Below, one piece after another: positions 8,290-16,451 of a stretch of 64,000 bases of DNA. The position numbers and the translations under genes are program-made. The notes under the pieces are model-generated. The model ran no database searches and had not been told where the DNA came from. It saw only the letters and a program-made list of their open reading frames with translations. Within the stretch, counting starts at the first letter, position 1. The number at the start of each line of letters is the position of its first letter. Source of the DNA: Streptomyces sp. CB02261 (GTDB lineage: Bacteria; Actinomycetota; Actinomycetes; Streptomycetales; Streptomycetaceae); assembly GCF_001905665.1 (NCBI RefSeq), contig NZ_LIVX01000007.1:248001-312000 (forward strand), given 5' to 3'.

Positions 8290-9858
8290 GTGAGCAGCGA
8301 GCACGCAGAGAACGCCGGTCCGGAGAACACCGCGCCCGAAGGCGCGGCTCCTGAGGGCATCGGTGTGGACGGGGCGGCGGACGTGGACGAGGCGGCGGAG
8401 GCGGATCCGACGGCGGCCGCGGACCCGGGGGCGGACGCGGATCCGACGGCCGGTGCGGATCCGGCGGCTGACGCGGACGAGGCCTCGGCGGCGGACGTGG
8501 AGGCGCACGCGCCGGACGGCGTGGAGGCGGACGTCTGGGACGTCGTGGTCGTCGGCGCGGGACCGGCCGGCGCGACGGCGGCCTACGCCGCCGCCGTGGC
8601 CGGGCGCCGGGTGCTGCTCCTGGAGAAGTCCGAGCTGCCCCGTTACAAGACCTGCGGCGGCGGCATCATCGGCCCGTCCCGTGACTCCCTGCCGCCCGGC
8701 TTCGAACTCCCCCTCCAGGACCGGGTGCACGCGGTCACCTTCTCCCTCCAGGGACGGTTCGCCCGCACCCGGCGCTCGCGCCGCATGCTCTTCGGGCTCA
8801 TCAACCGGCCGGAGTTCGACGCCCAGCTCGTCGAGCACGCGCAGAAGGCCGGTGCCGAGCTGCGGACCGGTGCCACGGTGACCCGGGTGGAGCAGCACGG
8901 CCCGTCCGTCCCGGACCGGCGGACCGTCGCCGTCGTCCTCGCCGACGGTGAGACGGTGCTCGCGCGCGCGGTCGTCGGTGCCGACGGCAGTGCGAGCCGC
9001 ATAGGGGCCCATGTCGGGGTGAAGCTCGGTCAGGTCGACCTGGGCCTTGAGGCGGAGATCCCCGTGCCGCCGTCCGTGGCCGAGGACTGGAAGGGCCGTG
9101 TCCTCATCGACTGGGGCCCGATGCCCGGCAGTTACGGGTGGGTCTTCCCGAAGGGCGACACGCTGACCGTCGGTGTCATCTCGGCGCGCGGCGAGGGTGC
9201 CGCCACCAAGCGGTACATGGAGGACTTCGTCGCCCGGCTCGGCCTGGCCGGCTTCGAGCCCTCGATCTCCTCCGGTCACCTGACGCGCTGCCGCACGGAC
9301 GACTCGCCGCTCTCCCGTGGCCGGGTCCTGGTCTGCGGTGACGCCGCCGGGCTCCTGGAGCCGTGGACGCGTGAGGGAATCTCGTACGCGCTCCGCTCGG
9401 GCCGTCTCGCGGGGGAGTGGGCGGTGCGGGTCGCGGAGGCCGGCGACGCGGTCGACGCCCGGCGCCAGGCCCTCAACTACGCCTTCGCCATCAAGGCGGG
9501 GCTGGGTGTCGAGATGGCGGTCGGGCGGCGGATGCTGGCGCTGTTCGAGCGGCGACCGGGGCTGCTGCACGCGACGATCACGGGGTTCCGCCCGGCGTGG
9601 AACGCGTTCGCGGACATCACCCGGGGTTCGGCGACGCTCGGCGGCATGGTCCGCTCCAACGGCATGGCCCGGCGGGCGCTGGAGGTCCTGGACCGGCGGA
9701 TGGACACCACGTCCGGCGTCGGCCCGGCCGGGCGCGGCGTCGGACAGAAGGAACGGTCGGCGTCGCCGGAGGGTGACGGAGCGAACGTACCGGAGACCCC
9801 GAAGGGTGCCGAGGCTTCCGAGGGCGCCGCGGCGACCGACGCTCCGGAAGCGCCCTGA
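8290..9858 (+). CDS. Geranylgeranyl-reductase-family FAD oxidoreductase with acidic N-terminal extension
   Basis: A 522-residue FAD-dependent oxidoreductase. The dinucleotide motif VVVGAGPAGATAAYAAA starts near residue 84 and is followed by LEKSELPRYKTCGGG, the geranylgeranyl reductase signature, and the second FAD motif VCGDAAGLLEPWTREGI. Family members reduce prenyl double bonds, for example in menaquinone or lipid tails. Odd: residues about 10-75 are a low-complexity Ala/Asp/Glu/Pro stretch with a DADPTA-like repeat, absent from the core family, and the C-terminal 40 residues are also disordered. The start is GTG 8290 with AGGAG 12 bp upstream, slightly far. No prenyl-biosynthesis partner is adjacent. 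Confidence 0.85.
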   Translation: MSSEHAENAGPENTAPEGAAPEGIGVDGAADVDEAAEADPTAAADPGADADPTAGADPAADADEASAADVEAHAPDGVEADVWDVVVVGAGPAGATAAYAAAVAGRRVLLLEKSELPRYKTCGGGIIGPSRDSLPPGFELPLQDRVHAVTFSLQGRFARTRRSRRMLFGLINRPEFDAQLVEHAQKAGAELRTGATVTRVEQHGPSVPDRRTVAVVLADGETVLARAVVGADGSASRIGAHVGVKLGQVDLGLEAEIPVPPSVAEDWKGRVLIDWGPMPGSYGWVFPKGDTLTVGVISARGEGAATKRYMEDFVARLGLAGFEPSISSGHLTRCRTDDSPLSRGRVLVCGDAAGLLEPWTREGISYALRSGRLAGEWAVRVAEAGDAVDARRQALNYAFAIKAGLGVEMAVGRRMLALFERRPGLLHATITGFRPAWNAFADITRGSATLGGMVRSNGMARRALEVLDRRMDTTSGVGPAGRGVGQKERSASPEGDGANVPETPKGAEASEGAAATDAPEAP

Positions 9859-9916
9859 CGCCGCGGCGTCGCGGGGGTGGGTGAGGCAGCGGACGGGCTC
9901 CGCCGCTCCGGCCGGT

Positions 9917-10399
9917 TCACGCGGCCGGGGTGGTGGGGCCCGTCGTCGTGAGGAGGAAGACGGGGTGCTTCGGAGCGACGGCGCGCAGCTCGGCGTCGGA
10001 GGAGTCGGGGCCGACGCCGCCGAAGAAGACACCGACCTCGGCCTTCCAGCGCTTGAGGTAGGCGCGCAGCAGCGCCGGCTTGTCGTCGTCCGCGACCTCG
10101 ACGGCGGTGAACTCCTGTACGTGCTTGCCGAGGATCAGCTGCCCGCCGCCGGCGGCCCTCATGTTGTGGGTCCACTGGACGTGGCCACGGGGCGCCACGA
10201 GGTATCGGGCGCCGTCGATCGTCATGAGGTTGACGGGCGTACGGCGCCACTCGCCGCTCTTGCGGCCGCGGACGGCGAGCACCCGGGAGCCCCAGACGCT
10301 GATGCCGCGCCGGGTCATCCAGGCGACGGCGCGGTTGAGGACGTTCACGGTGAACCAGCCGGGCTTCATGACGTGCGGGGTGCTGGGCTGAGCGGACAT
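9917..10399 (-). CDS. Deazaflavin (F420)-type nitroreductase-family protein
   Basis: A 160-residue split-barrel protein of the deazaflavin-dependent nitroreductase (DDN) family, expected to bind F420 or a related flavin and reduce small molecules. The typical N-terminal core includes LNRAVAWMTRRGISVWGSRV, then RGRKSGEWRRTPVN and YLVAPRG. AGGAGGAAC directly precedes ATG 10399. It is divergent from a TetR regulator, and the gap holds several GAGCA/TGCTC inverted repeats, so it is probably the regulator's target. Actinobacterial DDN proteins paired with TetR genes are often detoxification enzymes; that role is inferred. Confidence 0.85.
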   Translation of the reverse strand: MSAQPSTPHVMKPGWFTVNVLNRAVAWMTRRGISVWGSRVLAVRGRKSGEWRRTPVNLMTIDGARYLVAPRGHVQWTHNMRAAGGGQLILGKHVQEFTAVEVADDDKPALLRAYLKRWKAEVGVFFGGVGPDSSDAELRAVAPKHPVFLLTTTGPTTPAA

Positions 10400-10442
10400 G
10401 GTTCCTCCTGGGGAGTCGGTGGCCATCCGCGAAGCAAAGTGT

Positions 10443-10506
10443 GAGCACTGCTCTCGCTTGAGATCAGTGTGCACGAAGCGGTGCTCCCGAGCAAGAGCAC
10501 TGCTCT
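10443..10506. promoter_or_regulatory. Cluster of GAGCA/TGCTC inverted repeats (putative TetR operators)
   Basis: Three inverted repeats share the half-site GAGCA/TGCTC: GAGCA-c-TGCTC at 10443-10453, TGCTC-cc-GAGCA at 10482-10493, and AGAGCA-c-TGCTCT at 10494-10506 (perfect 6+1+6). A further TGCTCTC half lies just before the TetR start codon. The layout between divergent genes suggests cooperative repression of both; binding is inferred. Confidence 0.65.
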
Positions 10507-10546
10507 CATTTCGAAGCGGCGCTCTGGAAGTGGCACACTGCTCTCC

Positions 10547-11242
10547 ATGACGACCGTTCGAGGAGCCCGCGCCCGCGCCCGTATCGAGATCACCGCCGCC
10601 ATCAAGCACGAGGCCCGAGCCCAGCTCGCCGCCGAAGGCGCCGCGAAGTTGTCCCTGCGGGCCGTCGCCCGTGAGCTCGGCATGGTGTCCTCCGCGCTCT
10701 ACCGCTACTTCCCGAGCCGCGACGACCTGCTCACCGCCCTCATCGTCGACGCCTACGACGCCGTCGGCGCGGCGGCGGAGGAGGCCGCCGCCCGGACGTC
10801 GGCGCTGCGCCCCCTGGACCGCTGGACCGCCGTCTGCCGGGCGGTCCGCGTCTGGGCCGTCGCCCACCCCCACGAGTACGCCCTGATCTACGGGTCCCCG
10901 GTACCCGGCTACTCCGCGCCGCAGGACACCGTCGCCCCCGCCGCCCGCGTCGGCCTCGTCCTCATCGAGATCGCCCGCGACGCCCACGCCGGCGAGGGCG
11001 TCGCCCTCCCCCCGCTGCCCGAGGCCCTGCGCCCCGAGGGCGCCCGCATCGCCGCCGACGTCGCCCCGGACCTCCCGCCGGCCCTCGCCGTCGCGCTCGT
11101 CGCCGCCTGGTCGCAGCTCTTCGGCCTGGTCTCCTTCGAGGTGTTCGGTCAGTTCAACCGCGTCGTCGAGGACCGCGACACGTTCTTCGCGACGGCCGCC
11201 CGCCGACTGGGCCAGGACGTGGGCCTGCTGCCGCGCGGCTGA
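10547..11242 (+). CDS. TetR-family transcriptional regulator
   Basis: A 231-residue TetR repressor. The helix-turn-helix is at residues about 20-65 (KLSLRAVARELGMVSSALYR then YFPSRDDLLTALI), followed by a WHG-type C-terminal ligand domain (RVWAVAHPHEYALIYGSPVP). The start is ATG 10547, which places the HTH at the normal position. It is divergent from the deazaflavin-type reductase, with inverted repeats in between that it probably binds. The inducer is unknown, plausibly a hydrophobic xenobiotic as for neighbours of DDN enzymes. Confidence 0.9.
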   Translation: MTTVRGARARARIEITAAIKHEARAQLAAEGAAKLSLRAVARELGMVSSALYRYFPSRDDLLTALIVDAYDAVGAAAEEAAARTSALRPLDRWTAVCRAVRVWAVAHPHEYALIYGSPVPGYSAPQDTVAPAARVGLVLIEIARDAHAGEGVALPPLPEALRPEGARIAADVAPDLPPALAVALVAAWSQLFGLVSFEVFGQFNRVVEDRDTFFATAARRLGQDVGLLPRG

Positions 11243-11364
11243 GCCGCGGCGGGGCACGTCCCCACCGAGAGGCGGGGCACGTCCCCACCTACGGGAGTAC
11301 GGGCGAGCACCCCGCCGGGCCGACGCGTCGCCCCCGCCCCCGAGCGCCCTTTGCGGTCCTCCGC

Positions 11365-12222
11365 TCAGGACCAGGTGATCCCCGAGGTCTCCCGCCACAG
11401 CCGGGCGAGCTCCTCGTCCCCGGTGAGCGTCACGGCATCGGTCGGCAGCCGGTTCCACAGGGTCAGGTACAGGCGGTCGGCGGGGCCGCTCAGCTCGGTG
11501 ACCGCCGAAGCCGCGGCCGGAGCCACGGCCGCGGCCCCCACCGAAGCGGAGGCTCCAGCCGACTCCGAGCCCGCCCCGGCACCACGAGCCACACCCCCAG
11601 CCCCGGCCACGCCCCCGGCCGGTCGAGCCTCCCGTTCCGTCCGCGGTGGCTCCGTCGCCGACAGGCGCACCGTCCAGACGTCGCCCGTGTCCGTCGCGCG
11701 TACCCTCAGCGTCCGGGGCTCCGGCGTTCGCACCCTGCTGCGGTCCCGGCCGTGGAAGCCCCGCAGCAACTCGTCGATCCCGTCGGCGGCGACCCTCGGG
11801 TCCACCGGCCCGGGGCCGGTCGTGAGCGCGGACTCGGCGTCCGCGCGGTGGACGGTCGTCTCGTGCGTCTGCCGGCGTGCCCAGAAGGCGAGCGGGGAGG
11901 GCGCGGGGAGGAACGTCCAGCACTCCAGCGTCTCCGGCGCCGCGCGCAGGGCGGCGACGAGGCCCGCGTGCCCCTCGCGGTAGTGGGCGAGCAGTTCGTC
12001 GCCGTCGAGCGCGGGCTCGCCGTCGCCCGGCTGGTACGTGGTGTGCCCCTCGGCCACGTGGGTCGTCGCCCAGCGGTGCACCATCGTCGTGTGCCGGAGG
12101 AGGTCCCGGACGCGCCACCCCGGGCAGGTCGGCACCTCGGCGTCCGGCCCCGCGGCCTCAGCCGCCTCCGCGAGGCCCCGGCCGGCCGCCTCCAGCGCGT
12201 CGATGTGCTCCGTGATCTTCAT
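11365..12222 (-). CDS. Maleylpyruvate-isomerase-family mycothiol-dependent enzyme
   Basis: A 285-residue DinB-like/MDMPI family protein, using mycothiol as cofactor in characterised members. The N-terminal four-helix bundle includes PTCPGWRVRDLLRHTTMVHRW and the metal-site region WARRQTHETTVHRADAE. The C-terminal SCP2-like part is interrupted near residues 205-255 by a Gly/Ala/Ser low-complexity insert (GGVAGAGGVARGAGAGS onward). The start is ATG 12222, preceded by a GGGGGAA site, rather than ATG 12246. The reaction is unknown. It is not in an operon with its neighbours. Confidence 0.82.
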   Translation of the reverse strand: MKITEHIDALEAAGRGLAEAAEAAGPDAEVPTCPGWRVRDLLRHTTMVHRWATTHVAEGHTTYQPGDGEPALDGDELLAHYREGHAGLVAALRAAPETLECWTFLPAPSPLAFWARRQTHETTVHRADAESALTTGPGPVDPRVAADGIDELLRGFHGRDRSRVRTPEPRTLRVRATDTGDVWTVRLSATEPPRTEREARPAGGVAGAGGVARGAGAGSESAGASASVGAAAVAPAAASAVTELSGPADRLYLTLWNRLPTDAVTLTGDEELARLWRETSGITWS

Positions 12223-12297
12223 GGTTCCCCCGGCGGTCGTGTCCATGGGCCGGATTCTCGCAGCTCCGGACCTGCGGGCGAGGGGGCGGCACCGGAC

Positions 12298-13527
12298 TCA
12301 ACTCGCTGGTTCGGACCCCGCGTTCCGCGCCCAGTAGCCCATCGCGGCCGCACCGGCGGCGAGTGCGGCGACCGTCGTGAGCGCCAGCGGCAGGGAGAAC
12401 CAGTCGGCGAGGAAGCCGATGGACGGCGGGCCGAGCAGCATGCCGCCGTAGCCGAGCGTCGACGCGGTCGCCACGCCGCCGGGGCCGGCCACGGCCCCCG
12501 CGCGGGCCACGGCGACGGGGAAGATGTTGGCGAGCCCGAGGCCGGTGACGGCGAAGCCGAGGAGCGTGGCCCAGACGGTCGGCGCGAGTGCGCCGAGCAG
12601 CATTCCGGCGGCGGCCGTCGCGCCGCCCGCGACGAGGGTGCGGGTCTGGCCGAGGCGTTCGAGCAGGGCGGTGCCGGTCAGGCGCCCCACGGTCATGGTC
12701 AGCGCGAAGACGGAGTACCCGGCGGCGGCGACGCCGGGGTGCGCTCCCAGGTCCTGCTCCAGGTGGAGGGCGCCCCAGTCGGCGAGTGCCCCCTCGCCGT
12801 ACGCCGTGCAGAGCGCGATCACCCCGAAGACGAGCACGACACGGCGTGTCCCGGCCCGTGACGGGCTGCCGGGGGTCCGGGCGGCGGGTGCGAGGGACTT
12901 GGGCGGCGTGGGGGAGGGGTGGCGCAGGAGTGCGGGACCGGCGACGGCCGTCAGGACCAGGCCGACGCCGGTGAGGCCGAGGAGGTGGGCGGTCGGGGAG
13001 AGGCCCCCGGCGAGCAGACCGCCGAGGCCCGCGCCGATCATGCCGCCGAGGCTGAAGGCGGCGTGGAAGCTCGGCATCACGGGGCGCCGGAGCGCGGTCA
13101 CGAGATCGACGGCGGCGCTGTTCATGGCGACGTTGATCCCGCCGTACGCGGCCCCGAAGACGAGCAGGACGAGACCGAGCGCGAGCGGGGAACGAGTGAG
13201 GGCCGGCAGCGCGACCGACAGGGAGAGGAGGACGGCGGTGGCGACGGTGACCGCGTGCGAGCCGTAGCGGCGGCAGAGCCGGCCGGTCAGCGTCATGGTG
13301 ATCACGGCGCCCGCGGACACGCCGAGGAGGGCGAGGCCGAGGTCACCGGCCGAGGCGCCGGTCTGCTGCTTGACGGCGGGGATGCGGACGACCCAGCCGG
13401 CGAACAGGAAGCCGTCGAGGGCGAAGAAGAGGGTCAGGGCGACGCGGAGGCGGGACAGGGAGCGGGTGGCGGTGTCTCCGCCGGAGCCCCCCGAGGCGGC
13501 CGTCCGTACTTTGTTTAGTAGCGGCAC
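12298..13527 (-). CDS. MFS transporter
   Basis: A 409-residue integral membrane protein with about 12 hydrophobic segments and the MFS motif-A-like loop TGRLCRRYGSHAV after TM2. The closest type is the small-molecule/sugar MFS group with a GGINVAMNSAAVDL segment. Substrate is unknown. The only sensible in-frame start is GTG 13527; it has no Shine-Dalgarno site but lies 6 bp after a TATCCT -10 element, so the mRNA is probably leaderless. It is divergent from a ROK repressor, the likely regulator, which points to sugar transport. Confidence 0.85.
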   Translation of the reverse strand: MPLLNKVRTAASGGSGGDTATRSLSRLRVALTLFFALDGFLFAGWVVRIPAVKQQTGASAGDLGLALLGVSAGAVITMTLTGRLCRRYGSHAVTVATAVLLSLSVALPALTRSPLALGLVLLVFGAAYGGINVAMNSAAVDLVTALRRPVMPSFHAAFSLGGMIGAGLGGLLAGGLSPTAHLLGLTGVGLVLTAVAGPALLRHPSPTPPKSLAPAARTPGSPSRAGTRRVVLVFGVIALCTAYGEGALADWGALHLEQDLGAHPGVAAAGYSVFALTMTVGRLTGTALLERLGQTRTLVAGGATAAAGMLLGALAPTVWATLLGFAVTGLGLANIFPVAVARAGAVAGPGGVATASTLGYGGMLLGPPSIGFLADWFSLPLALTTVAALAAGAAAMGYWARNAGSEPAS

Positions 13528-13533
13528 AAACTC

Positions 13534-13563
13534 AGGATAGGGGGAGACCCCGCCGGTCGACAA
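13534..13563 (-). promoter_or_regulatory. Putative leaderless promoter of the MFS gene
   Basis: On the minus strand TTGTCG (13558-13563) and TATCCT (13534-13539) form a -35/-10 pair with an 18-bp spacer. The -10 ends 6 bp before the GTG start at 13527, so transcription should begin at or next to the start codon. Confidence 0.5.
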
Positions 13564-13641
13564 GCGGGCGGTCGTCCCCCGCTTCCCGCCCGGCAGGGGT
13601 ACGGCGCGGCCCCGCCGTCCGATCATGGGAGACTCCCACCC

Positions 13642-14868
13642 ATGAACGGCAAGGCGACGACGACCCGGACACGGCTGGACAGGGGGCGCAACGCGCTCGG
13701 CCCCGCACTGGAGCTGGTGCACACCGGCAGGGCTCCGACGCGTGCCGTCCTCACCGCCGAGCTCGGCGTCACCCGTGCCACCGCCGGCGCGGTAGCCGCC
13801 GAACTGGAGGCCCTCGGTCTCATCCGGGTCGACTCCAACCCCGGTGCCGCCGCCGGCTCCCAGGGACGGCCCTCGCACCGCCTCGCCGTCGACGAGAAGG
13901 GCCCCGTGGCCCTCGCGGCCCAGGTCCACGCCGACGGCTTCCGCGCCGCCCTCGTCGGTCTCGGCGGCACCATCGTCGCCACCGCCCCCGGCTGCGTCAC
14001 CGTCTCCGCCGACCCCGCCCAGGTCCTCGGTGCCGTCGTCGACGCGGGGGCCGCCCTGCTCCGGGAGAGCGGCCGCCGCTGCGTGGGCGCCGGGCTCGCC
14101 GCCCCCTCCGCCGTGGCCGAGCCGGAGGGCACCGCCCTCAACCCGCTCCACCTCGCCTGGCCCGCCGGGGCGCCGGTCCGGGAGATCTTCGCCGAACGGG
14201 TACGGGCCGCCGGCATCGAGGGCCCCGCCTTCACCGGCAACGACGTGAACCTCGCCGCCCTGGCCGAGCACCGCCACGGCGCGGGGCGCGGTGCGCGGGA
14301 CCTGCTCTGCGTGGCCACCGGCCACCGGGGCGTCGGCGGCGCGCTCGTCCTCGACGGACGTCTCCACACCGGGAGCGCGGGGCTCGCCCTGGAGGTCGGC
14401 CACCTCACCGTGAACCCCGAGGGCCGCCCGTGCCACTGCGGCAGCCGGGGCTGCCTGGACGTCGAGACCGACCCGCTCGCCTTCCTCACGGTCGCGGGCC
14501 GCGCCCCCGGCCCCGAGGTGTCCCTGCTCCAGCAGTCCCGCGACCTGCTGCGGACCAGCCCCGACGACCCGGGTGTCCGCGTCGCCGTCGGGGAGCTGAT
14601 CGACCGTCTGGGGCTCGGCCTCGCGGGTCTGGTGAACATCCTCAACCCCGACCGGATCATCCTCGGCGGTCTGCACCGCGAGCTGCTCGACGCCGACCCC
14701 GAGCGCCTCCGCGCGGTCGTCGCCGACCGCAGCCTGTGGGGTCGCAGCGGTGGAGTGCCGATCCTCCCCTGCACCCTGGACCACAACAGCCTCGTCGGCG
14801 CCGCGGAACTGGCCTGGCAGCCCGTACTCGACGACCCGCTGGCCGCCCTGGGCCGCGGGCCGGCCTGA
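13642..14868 (+). CDS. ROK-family transcriptional repressor (NagC/XylR type)
   Basis: A 408-residue regulator with an N-terminal winged helix (TRAVLTAELGVTRATAGAV, residues about 34-52) fused to a ROK sugar-kinase-like domain. The ROK zinc motif is intact (CHCGSRGC), and GHLTVNPEGRP marks the ligand site. Members repress sugar uptake genes and respond to a sugar. The ATG at 13642 is preceded by GGGAG that is part of a small hairpin (GGGAG-A-CTCCC, 13627-13637), which could mask the ribosome site. It is divergent from the MFS transporter, its probable target. A 39-bp tandem repeat begins exactly at its stop codon. Confidence 0.88.
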   Translation: MNGKATTTRTRLDRGRNALGPALELVHTGRAPTRAVLTAELGVTRATAGAVAAELEALGLIRVDSNPGAAAGSQGRPSHRLAVDEKGPVALAAQVHADGFRAALVGLGGTIVATAPGCVTVSADPAQVLGAVVDAGAALLRESGRRCVGAGLAAPSAVAEPEGTALNPLHLAWPAGAPVREIFAERVRAAGIEGPAFTGNDVNLAALAEHRHGAGRGARDLLCVATGHRGVGGALVLDGRLHTGSAGLALEVGHLTVNPEGRPCHCGSRGCLDVETDPLAFLTVAGRAPGPEVSLLQQSRDLLRTSPDDPGVRVAVGELIDRLGLGLAGLVNILNPDRIILGGLHRELLDADPERLRAVVADRSLWGRSGGVPILPCTLDHNSLVGAAELAWQPVLDDPLAALGRGPA

Positions 14869-15060
14869 GCGCCGAGCCTCTCCGTACCGGATCGCGGCCC
14901 GGTCTGAGCGCCGAGCCTCTCCGTACCGGATCGCGGCCCGGTCTGAGCGCCGAGCCTCTCCGTACCGGATCGCGGCCCGGTCTGAGCGCCGAGCCCTTCC
15001 ATACCGGATCGCGAACCGGCCTGAGCGCCGAGCCTCTCCGTACCGGATCGCGGCCCGGCG
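14866..15060. repeat. 39-bp tandem repeat, five copies, starting at a stop codon
   Basis: Five contiguous 39-bp units start at 14866, 14905, 14944, 14983 and 15022; four are nearly identical and the fourth carries several substitutions. Copy 1 begins with the TGA stop of the ROK repressor, and the array ends 19 bp before the stop of the convergent SRPBCC gene. Each unit contains ACCGG-N8-CCGGT able to form a hairpin. Because 39 is a multiple of three, long spurious reading frames run through it. No spacers vary, so it is not a CRISPR array. Confidence 0.92.
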
Positions 15061-15079
15061 GACACCCGGGGCCCGTCCC

Positions 15080-15547
15080 TCACGCCTCGGCGCGGCCCTC
15101 CACCAGGGCGGCGAGCCGGTCCAGGGCCATGCGCGTCCCCGTCTCGTTGTCGGCGGCGGGCACCGCGTCCGGTACCCCCTCGTGGACGACGAGCACGTCC
15201 GTGCCGCCGTCGATCGCGATCAGGGTCGTCGTCAGGGTCATCGCGCCGTGCAGACGGGGGTCCGGGGACTCGAACTCCAGGACCTCGACCACGCGTTCGC
15301 CCGCCAGCAGCTCCACGAAGCGCCCGTGGTACGTGTCCGTGCGCTCCCCGGACTTACCGGTGCCGTCCGCGGTCTCGTAGTGCAGCGACACCCGGAAGGC
15401 TCCGCCCTCCCGCGCGTCGAAGTCGTGCACCTCGCAGGTCATCCCGTACGGGACGCGCCAGCGGCCGACGGCTCCCGGGTCGAGCAGGGCCCGGTAGACG
15501 GCCGAGGGCGGGGCGTCGACATGGCGGGACACACGCGTCGTGTACAC
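15080..15547 (-). CDS. SRPBCC-domain (AHSA1-like) protein
   Basis: A 155-residue START/Bet v1-like fold protein: VSRHVDAPPSAVYRALLDPG at the N terminus, the SGERTDTYHGRFVELLAGER strand pair, and TRMALDRLAALVEG in the C-terminal helix, matching the AHSA1 (activator of Hsp90 ATPase homologue 1) type. Such proteins bind hydrophobic ligands; the ligand is unknown. The start is GTG 15547, with no strong ribosome site. It is divergent from a methyltransferase gene with an 85-bp gap. Confidence 0.8.
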   Translation of the reverse strand: MYTTRVSRHVDAPPSAVYRALLDPGAVGRWRVPYGMTCEVHDFDAREGGAFRVSLHYETADGTGKSGERTDTYHGRFVELLAGERVVEVLEFESPDPRLHGAMTLTTTLIAIDGGTDVLVVHEGVPDAVPAADNETGTRMALDRLAALVEGRAEA

Positions 15548-15632
15548 GACTGCAAGGCTACGCCCAGCGACCCGCCCCGTCAGCGGGGAAACCGGTGGGC
15601 GGCTCAGGCCGGACGACGTACTGTTCCGCCTC

Positions 15633-16403
15633 ATGATCTCTTCTGCGTCCGATCTTCCTCCGCGCCTCGGCAGCCTCACCTTCCACGGCCCGCTCTCCGC
15701 GGCCCGTGCCGACCGCATGATCGCCCGGCTCGCCGCCACCGAGCCCGCCGACGTGCTCGACATCGGCTGCGGCTGGGGCGAGTTGCTCCTCCGCGTCCTG
15801 GAGGCCGCCCCGATGGCCAAGGGCGCCGGCATCGACATCAACGCGGAGGATCTGGCCCGCGGCCGCGCCCTCGCCGGGGCCCGCGGCCTCGCCGACCGCG
15901 TCGAGTTCGTCGAGGAGTCGGCCCTCGGCACCGACCGCGGTCCCGTCGACGCGATCCTCTGTCTCGGGTCGAGCCAGGCGCTCTGCGACCCCGAGCAGCC
16001 GCACGACCCCGCCGCCGCTCTGCGTGAGCTGCGCCGGCTGGTCCGGCCGGGGGGACGGGTGGTGCTCGGGGAGGGCTTCTGGGAGCGCACCCCCACCGAG
16101 GTGGAGCTGGCCGGCATGTGGCCGGGCGCGAACACCGGCGACCACCTCTCCCTGGGCGCACTCGTCGACCTCGCCGTCGAGGCGGGCTTCCGGCCCGCGT
16201 GGATCGAGACGGCGAGCGCGGAGGAGTGGGAGGAGTTCGAGTCGGGCTACCGGTACGACACCGAGGTCTGGCTCGCCGCCCACCCCGGCCACCCGCTCGC
16301 CGCCGAGACCCGCGAGCGCGTCGACCGGCAGCGTTCGAGCTGGCTGAACGGCTACCGGCGCGTCCTCGGCATCGCCTATCTGACACTCGTCGCCGTCGCC
16401 TGA
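15633..16403 (+). CDS. Class I SAM-dependent methyltransferase
   Basis: A 256-residue cytoplasmic methyltransferase. The SAM-binding motif I is VLDIGCGWGELL near residue 42, the ribose-contact acidic residue follows in GAGIDINAEDL, and motif IV/post-I lies in DAILCLGSSQAL. LVRPGGRVVLGEGFWE matches a small-molecule methyltransferase. Substrate is unknown. It is divergent from the SRPBCC gene and convergent with an anti-sigma-type ATP-binding gene. The start ATG 15633 gives the normal spacing to motif I. Confidence 0.85.
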   Translation: MISSASDLPPRLGSLTFHGPLSAARADRMIARLAATEPADVLDIGCGWGELLLRVLEAAPMAKGAGIDINAEDLARGRALAGARGLADRVEFVEESALGTDRGPVDAILCLGSSQALCDPEQPHDPAAALRELRRLVRPGGRVVLGEGFWERTPTEVELAGMWPGANTGDHLSLGALVDLAVEAGFRPAWIETASAEEWEEFESGYRYDTEVWLAAHPGHPLAAETRERVDRQRSSWLNGYRRVLGIAYLTLVAVA

Positions 16404-16451
16404 TACGGGCTCACGCGGCGAGGGACACCGGCGCGCGCTCCGTGGACGGTT

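Noticed and set aside
8290..9858. Part of a carotenoid or other terpene cluster
   Set aside because: No prenyl synthase or terpene cyclase is nearby; the gene is solitary.
14866..15060. CRISPR-like array at the 39-bp repeats
   Set aside because: The units are contiguous with no unique spacers, and no cas genes are present.
13623..16027. Long Arg/Pro/Ser-rich reading frames through the repeats and antisense to real genes
   Set aside because: They come from high GC and the 39-bp period; codon bias and motifs belong to the other frames.
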